Part shown: positions 34,234 to 43,702 of the stretch, in pieces | How the letters are laid out: each line of letters opens with the position of its first letter | Numbering within the stretch: position 1 is the first letter of the stretch | Assembly (NCBI RefSeq): GCF_010499255.1 | Contig: NZ_JAAGRN010000001.1 | Location: 62,001 to 126,000 of the forward strand | Reading direction: 5' to 3' | Source of the DNA: Sheuella amnicola | Lineage (GTDB): Bacteria > Pseudomonadota > Gammaproteobacteria > Burkholderiales > Burkholderiaceae_B | Length of the DNA stretch: 64,000 bases | Notes under the pieces: model-generated | The model's input: the letters and a program-made list of their open reading frames with translations, nothing else | What the model was told of the DNA's origin: nothing | Database searches by the model: none | Position numbers and translations under genes: made by a program

Positions 34234-35454
34234 TTAACGACGACCGGCTCTGGCCTCGATACGCATGCGAAGCGCATTGAGCTTGATGAAACCGGCAGCA
34301 TCAGCCTGATTGTAGGCACCACCATCTTCGTCGAAAGTTGCGATGGTCTGATCGAACAAGGTGTCCTTGGAGTCGCGTGACACAGTGTAGACGCCGCCTT
34401 TGTAAAGCTTGAGGCGAACCCAGCCGTTGACATCCTGTTGGGTCGTGTCGATCAACGCCTGTAATGCACGACGCTCGGGAGACCACCAGTAACCGTTATA
34501 AATCAAGGAAGCATAACGGGGCATCAGATCGTCTTTCAAGTGCGCCACTTCACGATCGAGAGTAATCGATTCAATCGCACGGTGAGCCTTGAGCAGAATC
34601 GTGCCTCCGGGCGTTTCGTAACAGCCGCGCGACTTCATTCCGACGTAGCGGTTTTCAACCAAGTCCAAACGGCCGATTCCGTGCTTGCCGCCGAGTTCGT
34701 TGAGCTTAGTCAGAACTTGAGCTGGCGAGAGTTTGACTCCGTTCAGACCAACCACGTCACCACGTTCGAATTCGACATCCAGGTATTCTGGCTGATCCGG
34801 TGCGGCCTCAGGCGATACGGTCCAACGCCACATGGATTCCTCAGCCTCGGCTTTCGGGTCTTCAAGATGACGACCTTCGAAACTGATATGCAAAAGGTTT
34901 GCATCCATGGAGTAGGGGGCGCCACCTTGCTTGTGCTTCATGTCGATGGCGATGCCGGCCGCTTCGGCGTAGGCTAGTAGCTTTTGACGGGACGTCAGAT
35001 CCCATTCACGCCAGGGGGCAATCACTTTGATGCCTGGCTCGAGTGCGTAGTAGCCTAGCTCGAAGCGAACCTGATCGTTACCTTTGCCAGTGGCACCATG
35101 CGAGACCGCATCGGCGCCAACTTGACGGGCGATTTCGATCTGGCGCTTGGCAATCAGAGGGCGCGCGATAGATGTGCCGAGCAGATATTCGCCTTCATAG
35201 ACTGTGTTGCAGCGAAACATGGGGAAGACAAAATCGCGGACGAACTCTTCGCGTAGATCATCGATAAAAATCTGTTCGGGTTTAATGCCGAATTTGATCG
35301 CCTTGGCGCGAGCGGGTTCGAGCTCTTCACCTTGGCCGATGTCGGCCGTAAAAGTGACGACTTCGCATTTGTAGGTGTCCTGCAGCCATTTGAGAATGAC
35401 GGAGGTATCCAGGCCACCGGAGTAGGCCAGTACGACTTTCTTGATATCGCTCAT
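34234..35454 (-). CDS. argG: Argininosuccinate synthase
   Basis: Joins citrulline and aspartate with ATP to give argininosuccinate in arginine synthesis. 406 aa, the usual length. The N-terminal ATP pyrophosphatase loop [10 protein letters not shown] lies at 10-19; the aspartate/citrulline-binding stretch [22 protein letters not shown] lies near 114-135, followed by APWREWDL near 145-152 and [13 protein letters not shown] near 177-189. It is downstream of argF with 49 bases between, so argD-argF-argG probably form one operon for the middle and late arginine steps. Confidence 0.98.
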   Translation of the reverse strand: MSDIKKVVLAYSGGLDTSVILKWLQDTYKCEVVTFTADIGQGEELEPARAKAIKFGIKPEQIFIDDLREEFVRDFVFPMFRCNTVYEGEYLLGTSIARPLIAKRQIEIARQVGADAVSHGATGKGNDQVRFELGYYALEPGIKVIAPWREWDLTSRQKLLAYAEAAGIAIDMKHKQGGAPYSMDANLLHISFEGRHLEDPKAEAEESMWRWTVSPEAAPDQPEYLDVEFERGDVVGLNGVKLSPAQVLTKLNELGGKHGIGRLDLVENRYVGMKSRGCYETPGGTILLKAHRAIESITLDREVAHLKDDLMPRYASLIYNGYWWSPERRALQALIDTTQQDVNGWVRLKLYKGGVYTVSRDSKDTLFDQTIATFDEDGGAYNQADAAGFIKLNALRMRIEARAGRR

Positions 35455-35503
35455 GAGAAGCTCTGAAATTAGAATTCGAAAAGATTAATTTTAACTCGTG
35501 GAT

Positions 35504-36445
35504 TTAGTCCAAACGCCCCAGTAGCAGAAATTCCATCAAGGCTTTCTGGACGTGGAGTCGATTTTCGGCTTCATCCCAAACAACGCTTTGTGGACCATCG
35601 ATCACTTCAGCTGTGACCTCTTCACCACGATGGGCCGGCAGGCAGTGCATGAACAGTGCATCTTTGGCTGCACGCGACATCATCTCGCTGTCGACGCACC
35701 AGTCTGCGAACGCTTTGCGACGTTCTTCGTTTTCGCTTTCGTAGCCCATGCTAGTCCATACATCTGTCGTCACCAGATGCGCGCCAATACATGCCTCATT
35801 CGGATCCGAAAACTCTTTGACCACACCGGCCTTGACCGAAGCGATTCGGACAGGGTCCAGTCGATAACCCGGTGGCGCCGAAACGTGCAGCGTGAACCCG
35901 AGGAGTTCAGCCGCCTGAATCCATGTGTAGGCCATATTGTTGGCATCGCCTACCCAGGTGACGATCTTGCCCTCGATATCGTTACGATGCTCGGTGAATG
36001 TGAAGATGTCGGCCAGGATCTGGCAGGGGTGATATTCGTTGGTCAGGCCGTTGATCACGGGGACGCGCGAATGCTCTGCGAATCGTTCGATGCGGGTTTG
36101 TTCGAATGTCCGGATCATGACCAGATCAACCATGCGCGAAACGACGCGTGCGGTATCCTCGATCGGTTCCGAGCGACCGAGTTGCGAATCCGTTGTGGTC
36201 AGATGAATCACGGATCCACCCATCTGGTACATGCCGGCTTCGAATGACACGCGTGTGCGCGTACTGGCTTTTTCGAACACCATGGCAAGGGTTCGGTCGT
36301 GCAAGGGATGGTGCGGCTCGTAGCGCTTGAATTTATCTTTGATCAGGCTGGCACGATTCAGTACATACTGAATCTCGGATTGCGAGAGATCGGCAAGCTG
36401 CAGAAAGTGTCTGAGCTTGCCGGTTTTGGTTGCGGCTTTATTCAT
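35504..36445 (-). CDS. argF: Ornithine carbamoyltransferase
   Basis: Makes citrulline from ornithine and carbamoyl phosphate. 313 aa. The carbamoyl phosphate loop STRTRVSFEAG lies near 57-67, NGLTNEYHPCQILADIFT near 135-152, and the ornithine-side HCLPAHRGEEV near 269-279 (His-Cys-Leu-Pro motif). The N-terminus MNKAATKTGKLRHFL precedes the family core. It starts 2 bases after the argD stop, so the genes are translationally coupled. Confidence 0.98.
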   Translation of the reverse strand: MNKAATKTGKLRHFLQLADLSQSEIQYVLNRASLIKDKFKRYEPHHPLHDRTLAMVFEKASTRTRVSFEAGMYQMGGSVIHLTTTDSQLGRSEPIEDTARVVSRMVDLVMIRTFEQTRIERFAEHSRVPVINGLTNEYHPCQILADIFTFTEHRNDIEGKIVTWVGDANNMAYTWIQAAELLGFTLHVSAPPGYRLDPVRIASVKAGVVKEFSDPNEACIGAHLVTTDVWTSMGYESENEERRKAFADWCVDSEMMSRAAKDALFMHCLPAHRGEEVTAEVIDGPQSVVWDEAENRLHVQKALMEFLLLGRLD

Positions 36446-36447
36446 GG

Positions 36448-37623
36448 TTATTTGGCGTTAAACGCCTTGATCAATGGAACGAGAATCGAAACGATTTGAT
36501 CCGCCTCTTCTTTGCTAAGAATAAGCGGAGGCAAGAGTCGAACGACGCGATCGCGAGTCACGTTGATCAGCAAACCGGCATCCAGGGCTTGCATGACGAG
36601 TTCGCCACAGGGCTTTTCAAGTTCGATACCGAGCATCAGGCCCTGACCGCGCACTTCGACCACGCCAGGCGTGCCTTTCAGCTCTTTTTCTAGCGAGGAC
36701 TTGAGGTGCGCGCCAACTGTTGCCGCGTTTTCGAGCAGTTTCTCTTCTTCCATTGCTCTAAATACAGCTAATCCGGCGGCACAGACCAGAGGTCCACCCC
36801 CGAAGGTCGTGCCATGGGATCCCGGTCCAAGAACGTTGGCTGCAGGTCCGCGGGCACCAATTGCACCGATTGGCACGCCGCCACCAAGGCCTTTTGCGAA
36901 GACGACTACATCGGGCAGAATATCTGCCCATTGGTGTGCAAGCCATTTGCCTGTTCGACCAATGCCGGACTGGACTTCATCGATCATCAGAAGCCAACCA
37001 CGCTCGTCACACAATGCGCGTAATGCTTTCAGATAGGCGATATCACTAGGGCGAATGCCGCCTTCGCCCTGAAGCACTTCGAGCAAAACAGCGACCACAC
37101 GCGACTCTTTGTCGCCTGCATCCTTAATGGCTTGTAAATTGTTGTACGCGACTTTGATGAAACCCTCGGGCAGCGGGCCAAAGCCTTTGCGGGCCTTTTC
37201 GCTGTCGGTTGCCGCCAGGGTGCCCAGCGTGCGGCCGTGCCAGGATGACTCCATCGTGATGATGTGCGGCATCTCGTTGCCCTTTTTGTGGCCATAATAA
37301 CGTGCCAGCTTGATGGCGGCTTCGTTTGCTTCGGCGCCACTATTTCCGAACAGGATCTCCGTCATGCCGGAAATCGCGCAAATGCGCTCCGCAAGGGCCT
37401 CTTGTTGAGGTACTTCGTAAATATTGGATGTGTGAATCACGCGGGCAGCTTGTTCGCTGATGGCGGCGACCAGTTTCGGATGGCCATGGCCCAGGCACGA
37501 CACGCCAATACCTGCAAGCCCGTCAAGATAACGTCGGCCTTCGGCATCCCACAACCAAACCCCCTTGCCATGCGTAAAGGCAACGGGTAGACGAGAGTAG
37601 GTATTCGAAATGGCAGAAGACAT
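36448..37623 (-). CDS. argD: Acetylornithine aminotransferase
   Basis: A PLP-dependent class-III aminotransferase, converting N-acetylglutamate semialdehyde to N-acetylornithine; this branch can also act as succinyldiaminopimelate aminotransferase. 391 aa. GNSGAEANEAAIKLAR near 93-108 binds the PLP phosphate; LLMIDEVQSGIGRTG near 214-228 holds the PLP Asp; the Schiff-base lysine is in VVFAKGLGGGVPIGA near 241-255. First gene of argD-argF-argG. Its leader contains a terminator-like hairpin and the ribosome site GGAG lies in a CGGAGCTCCG palindrome, both hinting at control of translation or transcription. Confidence 0.95.
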   Translation of the reverse strand: MSSAISNTYSRLPVAFTHGKGVWLWDAEGRRYLDGLAGIGVSCLGHGHPKLVAAISEQAARVIHTSNIYEVPQQEALAERICAISGMTEILFGNSGAEANEAAIKLARYYGHKKGNEMPHIITMESSWHGRTLGTLAATDSEKARKGFGPLPEGFIKVAYNNLQAIKDAGDKESRVVAVLLEVLQGEGGIRPSDIAYLKALRALCDERGWLLMIDEVQSGIGRTGKWLAHQWADILPDVVVFAKGLGGGVPIGAIGARGPAANVLGPGSHGTTFGGGPLVCAAGLAVFRAMEEEKLLENAATVGAHLKSSLEKELKGTPGVVEVRGQGLMLGIELEKPCGELVMQALDAGLLINVTRDRVVRLLPPLILSKEEADQIVSILVPLIKAFNAK

Positions 37624-37640
37624 TACCGGAGCTCCGATTT

Positions 37641-37671
37641 AAAAATTACCGGCATGCGGGATGCTTGCCGG
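37641..37671 (-). promoter_or_regulatory. Terminator-like hairpin in the argD leader
   Basis: On the minus strand CCGGCA (37671-37666) and TGCCGG (37654-37649) form a 6-bp stem, followed by TAATTTTT, 18 bases before the argD ATG. The ribosome site lies in the palindrome CGGAGCTCCG (37626-37635). This may be an attenuator; no leader peptide was identified. Confidence 0.45.
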
Positions 37672-37760
37672 AGTTGTAAAACATCAATCATATACAATCT
37701 AGGTAACAAGATTGCGAATTTAGTGTTTGTAATACTTGTTCCAGGTGACACGGGTTTTGC

Positions 37761-38057
37761 ATGACATCAGAAGTCAGCTATTTCGTCCTATACGGCGTAA
37801 CAGAATCAGGTAGTACATTTCGACCTAGCGATTGGGCCGAACGCTTGGCCGGGGTGCTTGCACCGTACCGGCCGACAGGTGTTCCCGCTAGTCACATCAG
37901 TTATTCACCTTACGCCATCCCCAAAGTGATCGATGGCGTCAGATGCGTAGTCGTGGACGAAAGGTTGCGTAATCTTGAGCCTCTTGCCTGGAAATTCGTT
38001 CACGATTTTGCCAGCGACAACAAACTCAAGACCAGTTTCGGCCCTCAACCGGTCTGA
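37761..38057 (+). CDS. DUF3579 domain protein
   Basis: A 98-aa protein of the uncharacterised betaproteobacterial DUF3579 family, recognised by FRPSDWAERLAGVLAPY near 20-36 and the C-terminal LEPLAWKFVHDFASDNKLK near 71-89. No signal peptide or membrane segment. It is divergent from argD with 137 bases between, a neighbourhood commonly seen for this family in Burkholderiales and Neisseria. Function unknown; the genetic link to arginine synthesis is suggestive only. Confidence 0.88.
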   Translation: MTSEVSYFVLYGVTESGSTFRPSDWAERLAGVLAPYRPTGVPASHISYSPYAIPKVIDGVRCVVVDERLRNLEPLAWKFVHDFASDNKLKTSFGPQPV

Positions 38058-38073
38058 TGTCAATCAAATCACG

Positions 38074-39027
38074 CTAGGCCACCGGCGTAATCACTTTACC
38101 TGTTGTAAAAAACGATTCAAGATTCTCTAACAGGCTGTCCAGCATGGCGCGTCGCGTCTCATGGGTGGCGCTGGCGACATGAGGCATCAATGCGACGTTA
38201 TTCATCTTCTTGAGTTCGTCGGGTACTTTGGGCTCATGCTCGAACACATCCAGCCCTGCGCCTCCCAGCGCACCTTCAGCCAAAAGCCGAACCATGGCCT
38301 GTTCATCTATGACCGAACCGCGGGCGATATTGATGACCATCCCTTTAGGGCCGAGTGCTCTTAACACCTGCTCGTTGATCAAGTGTTTGGTGCTTGCGCC
38401 GCCAACGGTTGCAATGACCAGAAAGTCGCTCCATTGTGCGAGATCGATCAAGGACGCTTTATATTCATAAGCAACATCTTTGCGAGCATTTCTGTTGTGA
38501 TAAGCAACCTGCATGTCGAAGCCTAGTCCCCGGCGCGCGATGGCCTCGCCAATGCGACCCAGGCCGACGATACCGAGTTTTTTGCCGCTAACCCTGGTAC
38601 CCAGCGGCAACATGCCTACTTTGTTTTCCCAATCATTGGCGCGAACAAAGCGATCTCCCCAGGCAATGTTGCGCGCACAAGCCAACAACAGTCCCCAAGC
38701 GATATCGGCCACACAGTCGTTCAGTACATCCGGGGTATTGCTGACGAGGATATTGCGCGCATGAGCAGCTTCGACATTGATCGTGTCATAGCCGACGCCC
38801 CAACTACAGATTGCTTTCAAGTTGGGCAGGGCATTGATCACATCTGCTTTACAACCCATCACTGCCGATGTGGCAATGACCTCAATATCCTGCGCGTGCT
38901 CGCGTAAAAAAGCCGCTTGGTCCGGTGCTTTCCAGAGTTCGAGTACTTCATAGCGTTCGGCGAGTTCGGCATTGGCCGTTGGAGAACCGGAAAGAGATCC
39001 GATTTGAAGAATGCGCTTTTTGGTCAT
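38074..39027 (-). CDS. D-2-hydroxyacid dehydrogenase, glyoxylate/hydroxypyruvate reductase-like
   Basis: A 317-aa NAD(P)-dependent dehydrogenase. The Rossmann motif GIVGLGRIGEAIARRG lies near 152-167; the HNRNARKD stretch after the second strand suggests NADP preference of the GhrB/GyaR kind. Catalytic Arg lies in NIARGSVIDEQA near 233-244, Glu in VFEHEPKVP near 262-270, and His in LMPHVASATHETR near 280-292. It is convergent with the DUF3579 gene, 16 bases apart. It is a relative, not a close copy, of the enzyme at 19.7 kb. Confidence 0.9.
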   Translation of the reverse strand: MTKKRILQIGSLSGSPTANAELAERYEVLELWKAPDQAAFLREHAQDIEVIATSAVMGCKADVINALPNLKAICSWGVGYDTINVEAAHARNILVSNTPDVLNDCVADIAWGLLLACARNIAWGDRFVRANDWENKVGMLPLGTRVSGKKLGIVGLGRIGEAIARRGLGFDMQVAYHNRNARKDVAYEYKASLIDLAQWSDFLVIATVGGASTKHLINEQVLRALGPKGMVINIARGSVIDEQAMVRLLAEGALGGAGLDVFEHEPKVPDELKKMNNVALMPHVASATHETRRAMLDSLLENLESFFTTGKVITPVA

Positions 39028-39059
39028 GTTGTCTCTATTTATGTTTTTTAAAAAACAAA

Positions 39060-39077
39060 GCAGCCCAATAGGGCTGC
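39060..39077 (-). terminator. Terminator at the end of the rpsT 3' region
   Basis: GCAGCCC-N4-GGGCTGC forms a 7-bp stem; on the minus strand it is followed by TTTGTTTTTT. It ends transcripts coming from rpsT about 170 bases after the rpsT stop. Confidence 0.85.
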
Positions 39078-39246
39078 GTATGCAAGCTGCCAGTCTAGTA
39101 GCAACTTTATAACAAACTGAATGTGAAGAGTTCAGTTTGCTTCAATTTACTGCGTAATCTCATCAAGACGCTCATGTCTTGGCGACTAGCCAGACAGTGC
39201 GATTCTTAACAGGCAAATGCGGCAGACTATCTGCCGCTACGGCACA
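39078..39246 (-). ncRNA. Structured 3' region of rpsT with three further hairpins
   Basis: Between the rpsT stop and the terminator at 39060-39077 there is no ORF, but three more perfect inverted repeats lie in order: 39219-39226/39230-39237 (8 bp), 39164-39169/39176-39181 (6 bp) and 39113-39121/39131-39139 (9 bp). Together with the terminator they would give a chain of four hairpins in about 190 nt. This could be a long structured 3' UTR or a small RNA released from it. Family not recognised. Confidence 0.45.
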
Positions 39247-39510
39247 TTAAGCTAACGATTTGATGGCGGCAGACAGTCGGCTCTTGTGACGGGCTGCCTT
39301 GTTTTTGTGGATGATTTTCTTGTCGGCAACGCGATCGATCACGCTGGTTGCTTTCTGGAACACATCAGCGGCAACCGCTTTGTCGCCTGCTTCGATGGCG
39401 GAGCGCACACGCTTGATCGCCGTGCGGAGCATCGAGCGCAGGCTTGAGTTGTGCTTGTTGCGGGCAACCGATTGACGTGCACGTTTGCGGGCTTGGACGG
39501 TATTGGCCAT
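39247..39510 (-). CDS. rpsT: 30S ribosomal protein S20
   Basis: A small basic primary 16S rRNA-binding protein, 87 aa, made of three long helices. [35 protein letters not shown] is the typical N-terminus, and the C-terminal [38 protein letters not shown] matches the family in full. It has its own promoter region in the 100-base gap behind murJ and a long structured 3' region after it. S20 synthesis is autoregulated in E. coli through its leader. Confidence 0.98.
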   Translation of the reverse strand: MANTVQARKRARQSVARNKHNSSLRSMLRTAIKRVRSAIEAGDKAVAADVFQKATSVIDRVADKKIIHKNKAARHKSRLSAAIKSLA

Positions 39511-39610
39511 GTTTAAATATTTCTTTAAAAATGAATAGTTTGATGAAGCTTTACATCGCTTTTAACAAAGCGAAAGCACTAAATGTGCAGGAAAGCCTAG
39601 CATTCTAGCA

Positions 39611-41194
39611 CTAACCCTCTGTTTTGCCAACTTTATTTGACCCGGAATTGCGCTTGAAGTCGCTTACACGCACCCCCAGAGCGAATAAGGTCGATATGTA
39701 GAGCAGCATCGAGCCACTTAAAACCAATCCAAGCATCATCACCCTGTGAAAAGGGGTAGATTGAAGCGCTATCCAGTCCAGGTAGTGATTCGCTGCGAGA
39801 AGTGGGATGGACATCAAGGCCAGGCCGAACAGCTGCCTGAGTAGAAATTTCCCCCATCCGGGCGCAGGACGGTAAATGTTTTTACGTAATAAGCCCAGCA
39901 AGAGGAGTGTTGCATTTATGCCTCCACCCAATCCGATTGCAAGAGCTAGTCCGGCATGGGCTAACCAGGGTACGAGCACCAGATTGAGCAATTGCGTCAG
40001 AATCAGAACGACAATCGCGATTTTGACCGGGGTGCGAATGTCTTGGCGCCCATAGAAGCCGGGAGCCAGAATTTTAACCATCAGCAATCCGACCAGGCCT
40101 GCCGAGTAAGCCATGACGGCCAGTCGGGTCTGCTCGACATCTTTTGCGACAAATGCGCCGTAGTTAAATAAGGTTGCGACCATGCCATCGGCCATCAAAA
40201 CCATGCAAAGCGCCGCAGGCATACCAAGCAGCAGGACTAGTCTTAATCCCCAATCCAGCAAGGCGCTGTATGCAGTTGTCGATTCTGATGCATTGGCTCG
40301 TGACAGGCTGGGCAGCAAAACCGTACCGAGAGCGACACCAAGCAATGCTGTCGGAAACTCCATCAGACGATCGGCAAACGAGAGCCAAGTCACGCTTCCG
40401 GGGGCAAGCCATGTCGCGATGTTGGTATTGATCAGCAGTGATATTTGCGCAACGGATACCCCGAGTGTCGCAGGTAGCATCTGGCGCATGATTCGCCGAA
40501 CAATGGGGTCTGTGAGCGCCTCACGGATGCGTAAAGACATGCGTGGGCGAAGTCCCATCCGTGCAAGCGCGAACCATTGCACAGCCAGCTGGGCGATGCC
40601 GCCAAACATGACCCCGATGGCTAAAGCGTAAATCGGTTGAGCCAGGTAGGGGGTGAGAAGCATGCTTGCGGCAATCATGGATAGATTGAGCAAAACGGGC
40701 GTGAATGCCGGGATGGCGAACTTTTTCCAGGTATTAAGCACTCCTGATGCGAAGGCGATCAAGGACATACAGATGATGTAAGGAAACATCATTCGTGTCA
40801 TCCAGACTGCTGAAATGAAATCGTTTTGTCTGGCAGGCTCGGATAGTCCGCTTGCCATGGTGAGCACAACCCATGGAGCGCCAATGATTCCCACCACGGT
40901 CACGATGAGAAGCGCAAAAAATAAGGAAAGGGCGACTCGATCCAGCACTAATTGGACAGTGTCCTGCTCGTTGCGAGTTTTAACTTCACCCAGAATGGGC
41001 ACGAATGCCTGAGCAAACGCACCCTCGGCAAACAGTCTGCGCAGCAGGTTCGGAATGCGAAATGCAACCCAGAACGCATCAGTTAAAGAGCCCGCACCAA
41101 AGGCGCGGGCGATCACAATGTCACGCGCCAGGCCAGTGATGCGCGAAAGCAGGGTGAAACTGCTGACGGTCGCTGCGGCGCGTATCAAACTCAT
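39611..41194 (-). CDS. murJ: Lipid II flippase MurJ
   Basis: Flips lipid II across the inner membrane for peptidoglycan synthesis. 527 aa with about 14 hydrophobic helices of the MOP exporter superfamily. The hallmark N-terminus is present: TVSSFTLLSRITGLARDIVIARAFGAG near 8-34, with the essential Arg residues (Arg18, Arg24) and DAFWVAFRIPNLLRRLFAEGAFAQAF near 39-64. Its ATG overlaps the stop of the upstream SDR gene by 4 bases (ATGA), so it is translated after that enzyme. rpsT follows after 100 bases. Confidence 0.97.
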   Translation of the reverse strand: MSLIRAAATVSSFTLLSRITGLARDIVIARAFGAGSLTDAFWVAFRIPNLLRRLFAEGAFAQAFVPILGEVKTRNEQDTVQLVLDRVALSLFFALLIVTVVGIIGAPWVVLTMASGLSEPARQNDFISAVWMTRMMFPYIICMSLIAFASGVLNTWKKFAIPAFTPVLLNLSMIAASMLLTPYLAQPIYALAIGVMFGGIAQLAVQWFALARMGLRPRMSLRIREALTDPIVRRIMRQMLPATLGVSVAQISLLINTNIATWLAPGSVTWLSFADRLMEFPTALLGVALGTVLLPSLSRANASESTTAYSALLDWGLRLVLLLGMPAALCMVLMADGMVATLFNYGAFVAKDVEQTRLAVMAYSAGLVGLLMVKILAPGFYGRQDIRTPVKIAIVVLILTQLLNLVLVPWLAHAGLALAIGLGGGINATLLLLGLLRKNIYRPAPGWGKFLLRQLFGLALMSIPLLAANHYLDWIALQSTPFHRVMMLGLVLSGSMLLYISTLFALGVRVSDFKRNSGSNKVGKTEG

Positions 41195-41949
41195 TTGGGT
41201 GGCATGCGGATCGCGCCATCCAGACGGATCGTTTCACCGTTAAGCATCTCGTTGGTCACGATCTGATGAACCAATTTGGCGTAATCATCCGGACGACCGA
41301 GTCTGGAGGGGAAGGGGATGCTGGCGGCCAACGAGTCCTGGACTTGCTGTGGCATGCCAAAAACCATGGGTGTCCCGAAGATGCCGGGAGCAATGGTGCA
41401 GCAACGAATGCCCAGAGGAGCCAGATCGCGGGCGATCGGCAAAGTCATGCCGACCACGCCGGCTTTCGATGCCGAGTACGCTGCTTGACCGATTTGGCCG
41501 TCATATGCAGCGACTGATGCGGTGTTAATCAATACGCCACGCTCACCGGTCGGTTCGGGATCATTTTTGCTCATGGCTTCAGAAGCCACACGGATCATGT
41601 TGAAGGTGCCCACCAGATTGATACCGACCACTTTTGCAAAAAGATCAAGGGCATGTGCCCCGTTCTTGCCGACAGTTTTGGCTGCGGGAGCAATACCCGC
41701 GCAGTTGACCAATCCGAAAAGCTTTCCCATTTCGAGTGCGGCCGCCACAACGGCTTTAGCGTCTTCTTCTAGGGTAACGTTGCAATGGACGTAGCGCTGT
41801 CCAAGCTCGGCAGCGATGGCTGCACCAGCTTCGTCCTGAAGGTCGGCCAGTACGACGCGCGCGCCGTGTGCGGTGAGCATGCGGGCAGTGCCGGCTCCCA
41901 GTCCGGAGGCACCACCGGTCACGATGAATACTTTGTCTTTGATGTCCAT
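41191..41949 (-). CDS. Short-chain dehydrogenase, 3-hydroxyacyl-CoA dehydrogenase type-2-like (paralogue)
   Basis: A 252-aa SDR. TGGASGLG cofactor loop at 11-18, NCAG near 82-85, catalytic Ser145, Tyr158 and Lys162 (YSASK). The C-terminus LNGETIRLDGAIRMPPK is nearly the same as in the enzyme at 18.0 kb, and the middle shows high likeness, so both derive from one ancestor. It belongs to the HSD17B10-like branch used in isoleucine and branched-chain fatty acid breakdown. It sits 22 bases after adk and overlaps murJ by 4 bases, so a catabolic enzyme is embedded in an envelope operon. Confidence 0.9.
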   Translation of the reverse strand: MDIKDKVFIVTGGASGLGAGTARMLTAHGARVVLADLQDEAGAAIAAELGQRYVHCNVTLEEDAKAVVAAALEMGKLFGLVNCAGIAPAAKTVGKNGAHALDLFAKVVGINLVGTFNMIRVASEAMSKNDPEPTGERGVLINTASVAAYDGQIGQAAYSASKAGVVGMTLPIARDLAPLGIRCCTIAPGIFGTPMVFGMPQQVQDSLAASIPFPSRLGRPDDYAKLVHQIVTNEMLNGETIRLDGAIRMPPK

Positions 41950-41971
41950 TTTTTGTAGAAATCCAATTAAT

Positions 41972-42649
<678 letters not shown>

Positions 42650-42718
42650 TTATTTGATGCCAAACATTATGCCGCATCGCACCAATTCATGCTTGACGCG
42701 AGTCTTACAAGCTTACCT

Positions 42719-43501
42719 TTATTGGCAGGGTTTTGGCTCTTTCTTTTCGAAAATGGAGCGAACTCGCAACAAATCCTCAGGGGTGTCGACTCCTGCGCCA
42801 GGATGACCGGCAACAGTCTTGAGAGCGATGTGATAGCCATGCTCAAGGGCGCGAAGTTGTTCGAGCGATTCGATTTGTTCAAGCGTGCCCGCAGCAAGGG
42901 TCGGAAAGATTCGTAAAAAACCGGCACGATAGGCGTACATACCGATGTGGTGCAGTGCGACCAGTCCGGGGGCCAAGACCTTTTTGCCATCCGCCAGTGC
43001 GTCGCGAGCCCAGGGAATCGGCGCACGGGAGAAGTACATCGCACGCCCATCTCGACGCGCAACAGCCTTGACAACGTTCGGATTGAATAAATGATCCGCA
43101 TCCGCGATGGGAGCCGCGCAGGTAGCGATTGATGCTAGGCTGTCCGAGGCCAGGGTCTGAGCGACCTCGTTGATTAGTGCCGGATCCATCAGTGGTTCAT
43201 CACCCTGGACATTCACGATGATTTCATCGTCTTGAAGGCCCAAAATGCCGCATGCTTCTGCTAGTCGATCCGTACCGCTGGGGTGATCCACTCTGGTCAA
43301 AACGACTTGAATGCCATGAGCGGATGCCGCTTTGGCGATATCGGGATGGTCTGTCGCGATAACAACCCGGTCGGCAGATGACGCAAGAGCTTGTTCGGCA
43401 ACACGAACAACCATTGGTTTACCAGCAAGATCCGCAAGCATCTTTCCCGGCAAGCGGGTGGAAGCCTCGCGGGCGGGAATGATCACGGTAAAGCGTGACA
43501 T
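42719..43501 (-). CDS. kdsB: 3-deoxy-manno-octulosonate cytidylyltransferase
   Basis: Activates Kdo as CMP-Kdo for lipopolysaccharide core synthesis. 260 aa. The N-terminal nucleotide-binding loop is PAREASTRLPGKMLADLAGKPM near 10-31; the metal-binding VNVQGDEPLMDPALI lies near 96-110; RAPIPWARD near 158-166 and the HHIGMYAYRAGFL stretch near 185-197 are diagnostic. Starts one base after the Trm112-like stop; operon lpxK-Trm112-kdsB-adk, all for envelope and nucleotide needs. Confidence 0.98.
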   Translation of the reverse strand: MSRFTVIIPAREASTRLPGKMLADLAGKPMVVRVAEQALASSADRVVIATDHPDIAKAASAHGIQVVLTRVDHPSGTDRLAEACGILGLQDDEIIVNVQGDEPLMDPALINEVAQTLASDSLASIATCAAPIADADHLFNPNVVKAVARRDGRAMYFSRAPIPWARDALADGKKVLAPGLVALHHIGMYAYRAGFLRIFPTLAAGTLEQIESLEQLRALEHGYHIALKTVAGHPGAGVDTPEDLLRVRSIFEKKEPKPCQ

Positions 43502-43502
43502 G

Positions 43503-43685
43503 TCAGGTCGATGCTTCGGATTCGGTTAGTGCGCGCGCTTCCGATTCCAGCATGACGGGTATGCCGTCTCGCACCGGAAACGCGAGCCGATCCGCACGGC
43601 AAACCAGTTCAGTATGCGCAGAGTTGATGTTTAGCCGGCCTTTGCAAAGGGGGCACACCAGAATTTCAAGTAAGCGTGTTTCCAT
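43503..43685 (-). CDS. Trm112 family protein (YcaR-like)
   Basis: A 60-aa zinc-ribbon-like protein. [18 protein letters not shown] holds CPLC at 11-14; the second half shows [25 protein letters not shown], where only one Cys (about 29) remains. It sits between lpxK and kdsB as in many Gram-negatives (E. coli ycaR lies in the same place). Trm112 proteins support methyltransferases elsewhere; the role here is unproven. The two flanking gaps are 17 and 1 bases, so it is in the operon. Confidence 0.93.
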   Translation of the reverse strand: METRLLEILVCPLCKGRLNINSAHTELVCRADRLAFPVRDGIPVMLESEARALTESEAST

Positions 43686-43702
43686 AACGATATTTTAAAC
43701 AC

